This document shows positions 40,415-48,340 of a stretch of DNA of 64,000 bases, piece after piece. Under the pieces are notes generated by a model that was not told where the DNA came from, made no database searches, and worked only from the letters and a program-made list of their open reading frames with translations. Origin of the DNA: Castellaniella sp034674885 (GTDB lineage: Bacteria; Pseudomonadota; Gammaproteobacteria; Burkholderiales; Burkholderiaceae_B); NCBI RefSeq assembly GCF_034674885.1, contig NZ_JAUCDS010000004.1, forward strand, positions 1 through 64,000, given 5' to 3'. The translations under genes were made by a program, and so were the position numbers. Each line of letters begins with the position of its first letter. Position 1 is the stretch's first letter.

Positions 40415-41278
40415 CTATTTCTTATCGGCGAACGGCTGGGGTTTGAGCGATCTCAGATAAGCGATCAGCGCGCTCATGTCCGGGCCGCTGATGTTCTTGT
40501 ACCAGCCAAAGGCCATGATGGGCTGCAGGCGGGTGCCATCCTTGTTGATGCCTTCGCGGATGGCGCGCTCGATCTGCGCATCCGTCCAGGTCTTCAGACC
40601 GCTGGGGTCCGGTGTCAGGTTAGGGGTCACGACATCGCCGCCCGGCCCTTTCAGCACCTGCCCGCCCGCGCCCAGATGATCCATGAGCAGCATGCCCTTG
40701 TTGTCGCGCGGGGTATGGCAATCCATGCAATGCCCGATGTTGGCCAGATATTCGCCGTATTTCAGCGTATCCGTGGCGGCGGGCGTCGTGACCCCGGAGA
40801 CCGGTGGGCCATAACTGGACGGCAGCGGGATGCGGTATACCGATTTTTCGACGACATGGCGCACCGGCGGCTGGGCTCGAAGATAGGCGATGATGGCGGC
40901 CAGGTCCGCATCGGACAGATTCCGATAGAACGAGATCGGCATGGGGGGGCCGATCAGGCTGCCATCTGGCCGGATGCCTTCGCGGATGGCCTTGCCCAGC
41001 TGTGCATCCGTCCACCGGCCAATGCCTGTCTCGGGATCGGGGGTGATGTTCGGGGCATAGGCCTTGAATGCCGCATCATCGAATACCATGCCGCCCGACA
41101 GGCCTTGGTCGAACAGCGGTTGGCCCCGATCGCCCCGCGCGATATGGCAGTTGGCACAGGCGACGACGCCATCGGCCAGATAGGTGCCACGCACCATCAG
41201 CGCATCGTCCTGTGCCCAGGCGGCCGTGCCAGACAGCGTGAGTACCAGATATGCAGCCGTTCTCAAGGATGCCCACAT
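40415..41278 (-). CDS. Diheme cytochrome c
   Basis: A 287-residue exported protein with a signal peptide (cleavage after AWA near residue 22) and two class I cytochrome c domains. Each has a heme motif, VACANCH near residue 41 and GHCMDCH near 183, followed by an NITPDP or NLTPDP turn and a FYRNLSD / WYKNISG segment that resembles the Met-ligand region of dehydrogenase cytochrome subunits. It probably accepts electrons from a periplasmic dehydrogenase. It is convergent with one chemoreceptor gene and divergent from the next. It could serve the GMC dehydrogenase at 32 kb. The ATG at 41278 gives the best signal peptide. Confidence 0.9.
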   Translation of the reverse strand: MWASLRTAAYLVLTLSGTAAWAQDDALMVRGTYLADGVVACANCHIARGDRGQPLFDQGLSGGMVFDDAAFKAYAPNITPDPETGIGRWTDAQLGKAIREGIRPDGSLIGPPMPISFYRNLSDADLAAIIAYLRAQPPVRHVVEKSVYRIPLPSSYGPPVSGVTTPAATDTLKYGEYLANIGHCMDCHTPRDNKGMLLMDHLGAGGQVLKGPGGDVVTPNLTPDPSGLKTWTDAQIERAIREGINKDGTRLQPIMAFGWYKNISGPDMSALIAYLRSLKPQPFADKK

Positions 41279-41477
41279 GATTGATACCCAAAGCAAGTAA
41301 TGGTGACGAATGACAAGTATAGGCCTGCCCTCTGTGGCGTCAATCCTTCACTTGGCCGTGCCATTTTCTTGATCTGCAACAAGCCCTCGTGTCCTCGATT
41401 CCCATACGATGGCGGCGCCGGTCAGCCATGAATACCGGGGCAGGCCAGCGCCCCAACCACCCCTTTTCGGAACCAGG

Positions 41478-43502
41478 ATGACAACGCCCTCCGCCCCGAC
41501 CTCGGCCTTCAAACCCAGCCGGATCGACGCCTACCTGAACCGCCTGCATCTGTGGCAGAAATTCGCGATTCTCGCCGCCATCGGAGTCGTGCTGGTCGCC
41601 CTGCCCTCGCTGCTCTACCTGAGCGAATCGAGCCGGATCATCCGGGCATCCGAATGGGAGGCCCAGGGCCTGACGCCGCTGCGCCAAAATCTGAAAGCCC
41701 TGCAGTTGACCCAGCAACACAGGGGGATCTCGGCGCTGGCCCTGAACGGCGACACGACGGCCAAGGCCAAGCGCCAGGCCAAGCGGGACGAAACCGACCA
41801 GGCGTTGAACGCCCTGGACCAAACCCTGCGACAGGATGGCATCCAGGACTCGACGCTGAGAGCGTCCTGGCAGGACACCCTGGCTGCCTGGGAGCAGCTG
41901 AAAACCCAACTCGACCAGGATCGTCTGTCGGCCGCCGACAGCTTCGTGGCGCACACGCGGTTGAACACCCAGCTGCTGCGCCTGGAATCCCTGCTGCTGC
42001 AGCACTACGGCCTGCGCTTCGACCCGGATGCCCAGGGCTACTACCTGATCAATGCCGCGCTGGATCAGGCCCCCATGCTGACGGAGCTCTTCGGCCAGGC
42101 CCGGGCCCAAGGCGCCAGCCTGCTGACGCGGCGCTCGGCCAGCCCCGAAGAACGCATCGAGATCCGCGTGCTGCTGGAACGGGCGCAGGACCACCATGAC
42201 AGCCTGACGCGCGCGCTGGACAATGCCGCCCGCCTGGACCCCCATTTGCAGATCGCGCTGGATGCGGCCGGCAAGACCGCACTGGACTCTGCCGGCAAAG
42301 CCATTGACCTGGCCCAGAGCCAACTGATCCGGGCCGCAAACCTGGACTATCCTGCCAGCAACTACTTCGCGACCTTTACAGCCGCCGTAGACGCGCAATT
42401 CCACCTGAACGAAATCGCGCTTTCGCAACTGGATCTGCTGCTGGACGCCCGCATCCAGCGCCTGATCCAGGATCGCTATCTTCTGGGCGGCGGGATCCTG
42501 CTGCTCTGCCTGGTCGCAGCCTGGATCAACTGGCGGATCACCCGGTCGCTGCTGCGCCAATTGGGCGGAGAGCCCGACTATGCCACGTCCATTCTGCAGC
42601 ACATCGCCGCCGGCAATCTGGCCGTGCCGATTCGCCTGCATCCGCGCGACAGGACCAGCCTGTTGTTCGCCATGCGCGAGATGTGCGACCACCTGGCGTC
42701 CATTGTCGGCCAGGTGCGCAGCGGCGCCAACGCCATCGCCACGGCTTCGGCCCAGATCTCGGCTGGCAATCTGGACCTGTCCGCTCGAACCGAACAGCAG
42801 GCCAGCTCCCTGACGGAAACGGCCGCGACCACTGAACAGATCACCGCCACCGTACGCCAGAATGCCGACAACGCCCAGCAGGCCAACCAACTGGCTGCGG
42901 ATGTCGCCCGGACCGCCAGTGACGGCGGCACCGTCATGACGCAGCTGGTAGACACCATGCAGGACATCAAGCAGCGGTCCGCCCAAGTGGCCGACATCAT
43001 CGGGGTCATTGATTCGATCGCCTTCCAGACCAACATCCTGGCCCTGAACGCCGCAGTGGAAGCCGCCCGCGCTGGCGAACAGGGCCGGGGATTCGCCGTG
43101 GTCGCCGCCGAAGTCCGTGCCCTGGCGCAGCGCAGCGCCTCGGCAGCAAAAGAAATCAAACACCTGATCGACACGTCGGTTCAGGCCACGGCGCTGGGCA
43201 ACGAACAGGCGGCCCGCGCCGGAGCCACGATGCAGGACATGGTCGACGGCATCCAGCGTGTCACGGACATCATGGGCGAGATCAGCGAAGCCAGCCGCGA
43301 ACAGGCCAGCGGGATCGAGGAAATCAACGCCGCCGTCACCCAGATGGATGACGTCACGCAGCAAAACGCCAGCCTGGTGGAGGAATCCGTCGCGGCGGCG
43401 ACCAGCCTGAAGGATCAGGCTGACACGCTGGCGCGGACCGTGGCCGTATTCCAGCTGGCGAAAGCCCATCCTGCCACTGTGGTCTATTTGCCTCAATCGT
43501 AG
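41478..43502 (+). CDS. Methyl-accepting chemotaxis protein with large periplasmic domain
   Basis: A 674-residue chemoreceptor. A cytoplasmic N-terminal stretch of about 25 residues precedes TM1 (FAILAAIGVVLVALPSLLYL), then an all-helical periplasmic region of nearly 290 residues, TM2 near 336-353 (LLGGGILLLCLVAAWI), HAMP and the signalling domain with QTNILALNAAVEAARAGEQG. The periplasmic part is about twice the size of the four-helix-bundle type, suggesting two stacked bundles. Its signalling half is close to that of the receptor at 38.8 kb, implying duplication with exchange of the sensor. The ligand is unknown. Confidence 0.93.
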   Translation: MTTPSAPTSAFKPSRIDAYLNRLHLWQKFAILAAIGVVLVALPSLLYLSESSRIIRASEWEAQGLTPLRQNLKALQLTQQHRGISALALNGDTTAKAKRQAKRDETDQALNALDQTLRQDGIQDSTLRASWQDTLAAWEQLKTQLDQDRLSAADSFVAHTRLNTQLLRLESLLLQHYGLRFDPDAQGYYLINAALDQAPMLTELFGQARAQGASLLTRRSASPEERIEIRVLLERAQDHHDSLTRALDNAARLDPHLQIALDAAGKTALDSAGKAIDLAQSQLIRAANLDYPASNYFATFTAAVDAQFHLNEIALSQLDLLLDARIQRLIQDRYLLGGGILLLCLVAAWINWRITRSLLRQLGGEPDYATSILQHIAAGNLAVPIRLHPRDRTSLLFAMREMCDHLASIVGQVRSGANAIATASAQISAGNLDLSARTEQQASSLTETAATTEQITATVRQNADNAQQANQLAADVARTASDGGTVMTQLVDTMQDIKQRSAQVADIIGVIDSIAFQTNILALNAAVEAARAGEQGRGFAVVAAEVRALAQRSASAAKEIKHLIDTSVQATALGNEQAARAGATMQDMVDGIQRVTDIMGEISEASREQASGIEEINAAVTQMDDVTQQNASLVEESVAAATSLKDQADTLARTVAVFQLAKAHPATVVYLPQS

Positions 43503-43629
43503 AACTCATTGCGCTATTCACCAGATCCATGAATACGGGTTTACCCTTATTACGATAGAATCTGACACATATCGAACGTGCGTTTGAAATGAGCCTGTCC
43601 GGCCAACCTGGGGTCGGCAGGCTCTTCGC

Positions 43630-45087
43630 ATGCCAGCACCGCCCACTTTCGCCCCATTTTTCTCCATGCAAACAGCCACCCACATGCCATCCGCCCCGCC
43701 CGACGCCAGTGCTCGACAGGCCGACCGCATCATGCTGCCCCTGATCTGGGTACTGTTCATCACCGCACTGGGTCTGGCGAACTGGTATGACACCTGGGGC
43801 CTGGCGTTGGGGGTGGGTCTGCCCTTGGCCCTGATCCCCACAGCCCTGATCTTCTGGCTGCCAGGGCAGCGGGTCACCCGCATGGCGGTTGCCGTAGTCT
43901 TCATGCTGTTCTGCGCCCTGCACATCCACCAGGCCATGGGCACGGTCGAACTGCACTTCGGCATTTTCGTGCTGCTGGCCGTCCTGCTGTGCTATCGCGA
44001 CTGGGTCGTGATCCTGGTCGCTGCCGGGGTCGTCGCACTGCACCACTTCAGTTTCAACACGCTGCAGGAACTTGGCTACCCCACCTACTGCTTCACTCAA
44101 CCGGGCCTGGGCCGGGTCATCTCCCACGCAGCCTACGTCGTCGTCGAGTCCATTTTCCTGTGCTACATCGCCCACTGGATGCAGCGCGATGCCCGCCAGG
44201 CCACAGAACTGACGCAAATGGTCGCCAGGATCGCACGCGACAACCGCATCCATCTGGACATCCAGGACGAAGCACCACGCAGCCCCGCCGCCACGACGCT
44301 GCACCAGGTGCTGCAGGCCATTGCCGGAGCGGTGTCCAAAGTGCACGGGCATGCCGTTACCATCGACCAGGTTCTGGAACGCCTGCGCAGCGACAATCAA
44401 GCCGTCCGTTCCGGCGCCGAGCATCAAGCCGGATCCATCGGCCAGTCGGTCCAGGCCATCCAGTCGCTCTCCGAGAGCCTGAACAGCGACCTGCTGCACG
44501 CGCAGGCAGCCGAACAGCATGCCAATCAGACCACCGCGCTGGCGCAGGAAGGCAGCCAGGCCATGGCGCAATCGGTGCACAGCATGCACGAGATGGGGCA
44601 GCTGTCCAAGCGAATTTCCGAGATCACCACCCTGATCGACGGCATCGCTTTCCAGACCAACATCCTGGCCCTGAACGCATCGGTCGAGGCCGCCCGGGCG
44701 GGCGAGCACGGCCGGGGTTTCGCCGTCGTGGCCAGCGAAGTGCGCACCCTGGCGCAACGCAGCGCCGACGCTTCGCGTCAGATTCGCGATCTGATCCAGG
44801 CGTCGACCCAGCAAGTGGCCGAAGGCACCATCCTCATCGAGCGCAGCGGCGCCACGATGGAACAGCTGGCCGCAGGCGTGCAGACGCTCTCGCAGACGCT
44901 CAAACAATTCCTGGAAGCCAACCGCGCGCAGGCCCAACAGGTCCAGGAACTGGAACGATCCATGGAGCAGGTACAGGATATCGCCGACACGACGCTGAAC
45001 CGCGCGCAGGAGACCGAGGGCCTGGTACTGCACCTGGATCAGGGCGCCCGCCAGCTCAACACGGCAGTGGGCCTGATCACGGTGTAG
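43630..45087 (+). CDS. Chemotaxis receptor with six-helix membrane sensor and no periplasmic domain
   Basis: A 485-residue receptor whose N-terminal 180 residues form about six hydrophobic helices (e.g. LPLIWVLFITALGLANWY, FGIFVLLAVLLCYRDW, VVILVAAGVVALHHFSFN) with short loops, followed directly by a signalling domain containing QTNILALNASVEAARAGEHG. Conserved His residues (LHIHQAMG, ELHFG, ALHHFSF) lie at the membrane faces. No HAMP domain is obvious. Such receptors may sense membrane-embedded or energy-related signals, but this is inference. The start is uncertain; ATGs at 43630, 43666 and 43684 are all possible. Confidence 0.88.
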   Translation: MPAPPTFAPFFSMQTATHMPSAPPDASARQADRIMLPLIWVLFITALGLANWYDTWGLALGVGLPLALIPTALIFWLPGQRVTRMAVAVVFMLFCALHIHQAMGTVELHFGIFVLLAVLLCYRDWVVILVAAGVVALHHFSFNTLQELGYPTYCFTQPGLGRVISHAAYVVVESIFLCYIAHWMQRDARQATELTQMVARIARDNRIHLDIQDEAPRSPAATTLHQVLQAIAGAVSKVHGHAVTIDQVLERLRSDNQAVRSGAEHQAGSIGQSVQAIQSLSESLNSDLLHAQAAEQHANQTTALAQEGSQAMAQSVHSMHEMGQLSKRISEITTLIDGIAFQTNILALNASVEAARAGEHGRGFAVVASEVRTLAQRSADASRQIRDLIQASTQQVAEGTILIERSGATMEQLAAGVQTLSQTLKQFLEANRAQAQQVQELERSMEQVQDIADTTLNRAQETEGLVLHLDQGARQLNTAVGLITV

Positions 45088-45187
45088 CGCCGACTCGACG
45101 CCTGACAGATTGCTGAGCGTGGCGGCTCCACGCCCGGCCCAGCCGGCGTAGAATGGCGACGCCATCAATCTGACAGTGTTTTTCCAG

Positions 45188-46171
45188 ATGAAAGCAAATG
45201 GTCCACACCCCTGGCGGGCCGTCTTGTCGGTCTGCCTCGGATTCTGCCTGCTTGCGGGTCACGCAGCCCTGGCTGCCACCATCCAGGCAGAGCCAATCAC
45301 TGCCCATTCCAGCCCTCTGCCCGCCTGCTGGCGCGGCACCGTCCTGGCCTTCGTCGCGCACACCGACGACGATCTGCTGTTCATGAATCCTGACCAGGCC
45401 AACACCATCCGCCAGGGGCAATGCATGCGCGTGGTGTACTTCACGGCGGGAGATCGGGGCGAAGGCCAGCCCTACCTGCAAGCCCGGGAACGCGGCATCA
45501 TGGCGGCCTACGCCCGCATGGCCCGGGCCGCGAACCGCTGGCGCGATGATGGCTGGTCCGTCGGCGGGCGCACGGTGCTGCGACACACACTGGCAGGGTC
45601 CACCCGAGTACAACTGATCATGCTGCGCATCCCCGACCCCTGGCTTGGACGGGGCTGGGGCAGCCTGACACCCTTGAGCCGCATGGAATCCGTGCCACAC
45701 ACAAGCGTGCAGGCCTATGCCCCCTATCGGGAAAGCTATACCCGGGCCAGCCTGGTTGCCTGGGTGGCCAGCCTGATCAAGGCCGTCCAGCCTAACGTCA
45801 TCCGCCTGATGGATGCGTCCATCACCACGCCCTACACCCAGCTGTGCTGGCGCTGCCAGGGGCATGATCACCCGGATCATATCGCCGGGGCCAAACTGGT
45901 TCGGGACGCCATGCGGATGGCGCCTGGGCCCTATCTGGCCCAGGCCTATCTGGGCTACCCCAGCCAGGAGCAGCCCGAGAATCTGAGCGCAACCGAAAGG
46001 GCACTCAAAACCGGGACCTTCCTGCGCTACATGGCAGACGACCCACGGTACTGCCGGCCGCACGCCCCCTGCTCCCGCACCAACGGGCCTGCGTCCGCCT
46101 GGGTCTGGCGGCAGTACAGAATCGCCCCCGACGGCGCACTGCTGGCACCCGTGCAACAGGCTCGTCAGTAG
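45188..46171 (+). CDS. Exported PIG-L family deacetylase
   Basis: A 327-residue protein with a signal peptide (AVLSVCLGFCLLAGHAALA, cleavage after ALA near residue 32) and a PIG-L/LmbE domain. AHTDDDLLFMNP corresponds to the zinc motif AHPDDE and HPDHIAGA supplies the third ligand. The family removes N-acetyl groups from GlcNAc-containing glycans or glycoconjugates. Export implies action on envelope or extracellular polysaccharide. The Thr in place of Pro and Asp in place of Glu in the first motif are tolerated variants. ATG at 45188 is preferred to a GTG four codons upstream. A strong terminator follows. Confidence 0.85.
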   Translation: MKANGPHPWRAVLSVCLGFCLLAGHAALAATIQAEPITAHSSPLPACWRGTVLAFVAHTDDDLLFMNPDQANTIRQGQCMRVVYFTAGDRGEGQPYLQARERGIMAAYARMARAANRWRDDGWSVGGRTVLRHTLAGSTRVQLIMLRIPDPWLGRGWGSLTPLSRMESVPHTSVQAYAPYRESYTRASLVAWVASLIKAVQPNVIRLMDASITTPYTQLCWRCQGHDHPDHIAGAKLVRDAMRMAPGPYLAQAYLGYPSQEQPENLSATERALKTGTFLRYMADDPRYCRPHAPCSRTNGPASAWVWRQYRIAPDGALLAPVQQARQ

Positions 46172-46185
46172 GTTTTTCAAAGCAG

Positions 46186-46209
46186 AAAGGCCGGGAGGAC
46201 CGGCCTTTT
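46186..46209. terminator. Bidirectional terminator between the PIG-L gene and trmD
   Basis: AAAGGCCGG (46186-46194) and CCGGCCTTT (46200-46208) pair around a GAGGA loop, with a short T-run after and A-run before. It lies between two convergent genes. Confidence 0.88.
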
Positions 46210-46223
46210 GTACCAGAAGCGAA

Positions 46224-47033
46224 CTACCGGGCGGAGCCCGCCTCGTCATCCGCCGCAGAGGCCTGGGCCGCCGCCAGCGTAGCTTCGTCCTGGAGACTCA
46301 GGTCGCCAGCCCGGCGGGCGCGATCGATCAGATCTGGCCGTCGAGCAGCGGTCAGCATCAGGGACTGATGGCGCCTCCAGGCGGAGATCCTGGCATGATG
46401 GCCCGACAGCAACGTGTCGGGCACCGCCGTGTCGTCCCAGACTTCGGGGCGCGTATAGTGGGGGCTGTCCAGCAGGCCCGTCAGGGCCGGATTGAAGGAA
46501 TCCTGTTCCGCCGATTCGGCATCGTGCAAGACCCCCGGCAACAGGCGCACGACACTGTCGATCAGCACCATGGCGCCCAGTTCGCCGCCCGACAACACGA
46601 AATCCCCCAGCGAGATCTCCTGATCGACATAGCGGTCGATGAAGCGCTGGTCGATGCCCTCGTAGCGCCCGCACACCAGAATCGCCCCTGTAGTGCCAGC
46701 CCAATGGCGCGCGCCTGCCTGGTCATGCACTCGCCCAGCCGGAGACAACAGCACCACAGGCGCGAGCCGATCTGCCGCATCCGCCCCGGCCTGCTGGCGC
46801 GCAGCGCGAATGGCTTGCACCGCCTGTGCCAGAGGTTCGGCCATCATGACCATGCCCGGCCCCCCCCCAAACGGACGGTCATCCACCGTACGGTGGACAT
46901 CGTGTGTGAAGTCGCGGGGATTCCAGGCATGCAGCGACCATAGGCCGCGCTGATGCGCCCGCCCGCTGACACCCTGGTCGCAAATGGCGGCAAACATCTC
47001 GGGAAACAGCGTAATCAGATCAAAGCGCATCAC
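46224..47033 (-). CDS. trmD: tRNA (guanine-N1)-methyltransferase TrmD
   Basis: A 269-residue SPOUT enzyme that methylates G37 in tRNAs with anticodons ending in G, preventing frameshifts. MRFDLITLFPEMF, RPFGGGPGMVMMAEPL, and the SAM-binding knot SLGDFVLSGGELGAMVLID are diagnostic. The C-terminal tail of about 20 residues is longer than usual and acidic. A nine-base G run (C9 at 46860-46868 on the plus strand) encodes the conserved GGGP. It follows rimM by 3 bp. rplS, which usually follows trmD, is absent and a terminator comes next. Confidence 0.96.
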   Translation of the reverse strand: MMRFDLITLFPEMFAAICDQGVSGRAHQRGLWSLHAWNPRDFTHDVHRTVDDRPFGGGPGMVMMAEPLAQAVQAIRAARQQAGADAADRLAPVVLLSPAGRVHDQAGARHWAGTTGAILVCGRYEGIDQRFIDRYVDQEISLGDFVLSGGELGAMVLIDSVVRLLPGVLHDAESAEQDSFNPALTGLLDSPHYTRPEVWDDTAVPDTLLSGHHARISAWRRHQSLMLTAARRPDLIDRARRAGDLSLQDEATLAAAQASAADDEAGSAR

Positions 47034-47036
47034 AGC

Positions 47037-47660
47037 CTAGAAATCGGCAGGCCAGTCGCTGTCGATCCGGCGCCCCGTCAGATCGACATGATGCACATGA
47101 GCCGCCACGAAAGGCACCAGCACCTGGACCGGACGGCCCTTGGCATCCTGGCGGACCTGGAAGACGCCGGCGTCGTCGCAGGCACCACAGTCGATCTGCA
47201 GCACGGCATGGGCGCCGTTGTCCAGCACCTGCCCCACCCGCCCCAGCAACACCGATGCACCGGATTCAGACTGCCCGTAGAAGTTGCAGCCAATCAGGTC
47301 TACCCAGTAGTACTCGTCGTCTTGCGCAGCGGGAAATGCCTCGCGCGGGACCCAGACAGTGTAGGCGCGCAGCGCCTGCGCCGCATCCCGATCGCTGACC
47401 CCGGCCAACTGCGCAGCCAGGAATTGCCCACCCTGTCGACGACAGGCCTGCACCGGCATACCGCGCAGACGCAACAAGGCGCCGGGTTCCAGAATGGAAT
47501 CCGGCGCCTTCAGCCACCACACCGGCGCATTCAGCAGGGCTTCGGCCTGCGGGGAATAAGGCTGGATCTTCAGCCAGCCACGCACCCCATGAGCCATCGC
47601 CACCCGACCGACTTCGATCAGGTCATCGGGAACGACATCAGCGGGGCGGGCGTCCTCCAT
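47037..47660 (-). CDS. rimM: Ribosome maturation factor RimM
   Basis: A 207-residue two-domain protein that binds ribosomal protein S19 and helps mature the 30S head. The N-terminal barrel begins LIEVGRVAMAHGVRGWLKI, and the C-terminal PRC-barrel includes YYWVDLIGCNFYG and LVPFVAAHVHHVDL. The ATG at 47660 is used; the longer frame runs into rpsP. It lies 20 bp after rpsP and 3 bp before trmD in the conserved rpsP-rimM-trmD operon. Confidence 0.95.
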   Translation of the reverse strand: MEDARPADVVPDDLIEVGRVAMAHGVRGWLKIQPYSPQAEALLNAPVWWLKAPDSILEPGALLRLRGMPVQACRRQGGQFLAAQLAGVSDRDAAQALRAYTVWVPREAFPAAQDDEYYWVDLIGCNFYGQSESGASVLLGRVGQVLDNGAHAVLQIDCGACDDAGVFQVRQDAKGRPVQVLVPFVAAHVHHVDLTGRRIDSDWPADF

Positions 47661-47680
47661 CACGGGCCAGGCTGCCTGAA

Positions 47681-47941
47681 TCAGGCAGCGGCAGCGACTT
47701 TGGCGGAGTATTCCTTGACCAGGCGATCCACCGTGCCGGACAGCTGGGCGCCGTTGGACACCCAATGCTGGACGCGGTCCAGAGCGATGCGCAGGTTTTC
47801 CTGCCCTTCATTGGCAACGGGGTTGTAGAAACCCACGCGCTCGATGAAACGGCCATCGCGGCGATTGCGCGAATCGGCAGCAACGACATTGTAGAAGGGA
47901 CGCTTCTTCGAGCCGCCGCGGGCCAGACGAATCACAACCAT
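47681..47941 (-). CDS. rpsP: 30S ribosomal protein S16
   Basis: An 86-residue small-subunit protein: MVVIRLARGGSKKRPFYNVV is diagnostic, followed by ADSRNRRDGRFIERVGFYNP. The ATG at 47941 has AAGGA upstream and matches the universal N-terminus. It is first gene of the operon with rimM and trmD, with a promoter about 40 bp upstream. Confidence 0.97.
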   Translation of the reverse strand: MVVIRLARGGSKKRPFYNVVAADSRNRRDGRFIERVGFYNPVANEGQENLRIALDRVQHWVSNGAQLSGTVDRLVKEYSAKVAAAA

Positions 47942-47976
47942 TGATAATCCTTTGATAAACCGATGTAAAACACGAA

Positions 47977-48006
47977 ATTCTAGCATCAGGCGTCCTGGTT
48001 CCGCAA
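47977..48006 (-). promoter_or_regulatory. Promoter of the rpsP-rimM-trmD operon
   Basis: On the minus strand TTGCGG (48006-48001), an 18-bp spacer and TAGAAT (47982-47977) with an upstream TGC form an extended -10 promoter, about 35 bp before the rpsP start. The same TGCTAGAATTTC wording occurs before tRNA-Ala. Confidence 0.6.
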
Positions 48007-48094
48007 TGAATATCCAGGATCAGCCCAATACCGGACCACGAAAAACAACACGGCAGCGGCGCCAGGCAAGCGGACCGACAACGCCGACGCGACG

Positions 48095-48340
48095 CTAGCG
48101 CCGCCGGACGTAATGCACCATGACGGCATCATCCCGGGTCTGCTGGGCCAGCAACGCGTTACCCGTCTGCTGGCAGAAGGCCTGGAAATCGCGCCCTGCG
48201 TGCGGGTCCGTCGTCAGCACGGATAGCACCTGCCCGCTGAGCAACTGCGCCAGCGCCTTTTTGGTGCGCAGGATCGGCAAGGGGCAATTCAAGCCCCGAG
48301 CGTCGATTTCCTGGTCTGCCGCAGGCAGGTCGTCTGTCAC
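48095..48340 (-). CDS. TusA/SirA-family sulfur carrier protein
   Basis: An 81-residue protein with the CPxP motif in LNCPLPILRTKKAL at the start of the first helix; the Cys carries persulfide in TusA. The rest (LSVLTTDPHAGRDFQAFCQQTG) is typical. It probably moves sulfur for tRNA thiolation or molybdenum cofactor routes, but the family is functionally mixed. It overlaps the 3' end of alaS by 4 bp, so its translation is probably coupled to alaS. Confidence 0.9.
   Translation of the reverse strand: MTDDLPAADQEIDARGLNCPLPILRTKKALAQLLSGQVLSVLTTDPHAGRDFQAFCQQTGNALLAQQTRDDAVMVHYVRRR

Noticed and set aside
41340..43496. A 718-codon open frame opposite the second chemoreceptor gene
   Set aside because: The sense frame is an unmistakable chemoreceptor, and the antisense product is compositionally odd with no recognisable domain. 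The same applies to the long frame opposite the third receptor and to the frame opposite argG (29817-31241).
46860..46868. Nine-base C run in trmD as a phase-variation site
   Set aside because: It encodes the conserved GGGP motif of an essential enzyme, so the run is explained by protein constraint and codon bias.
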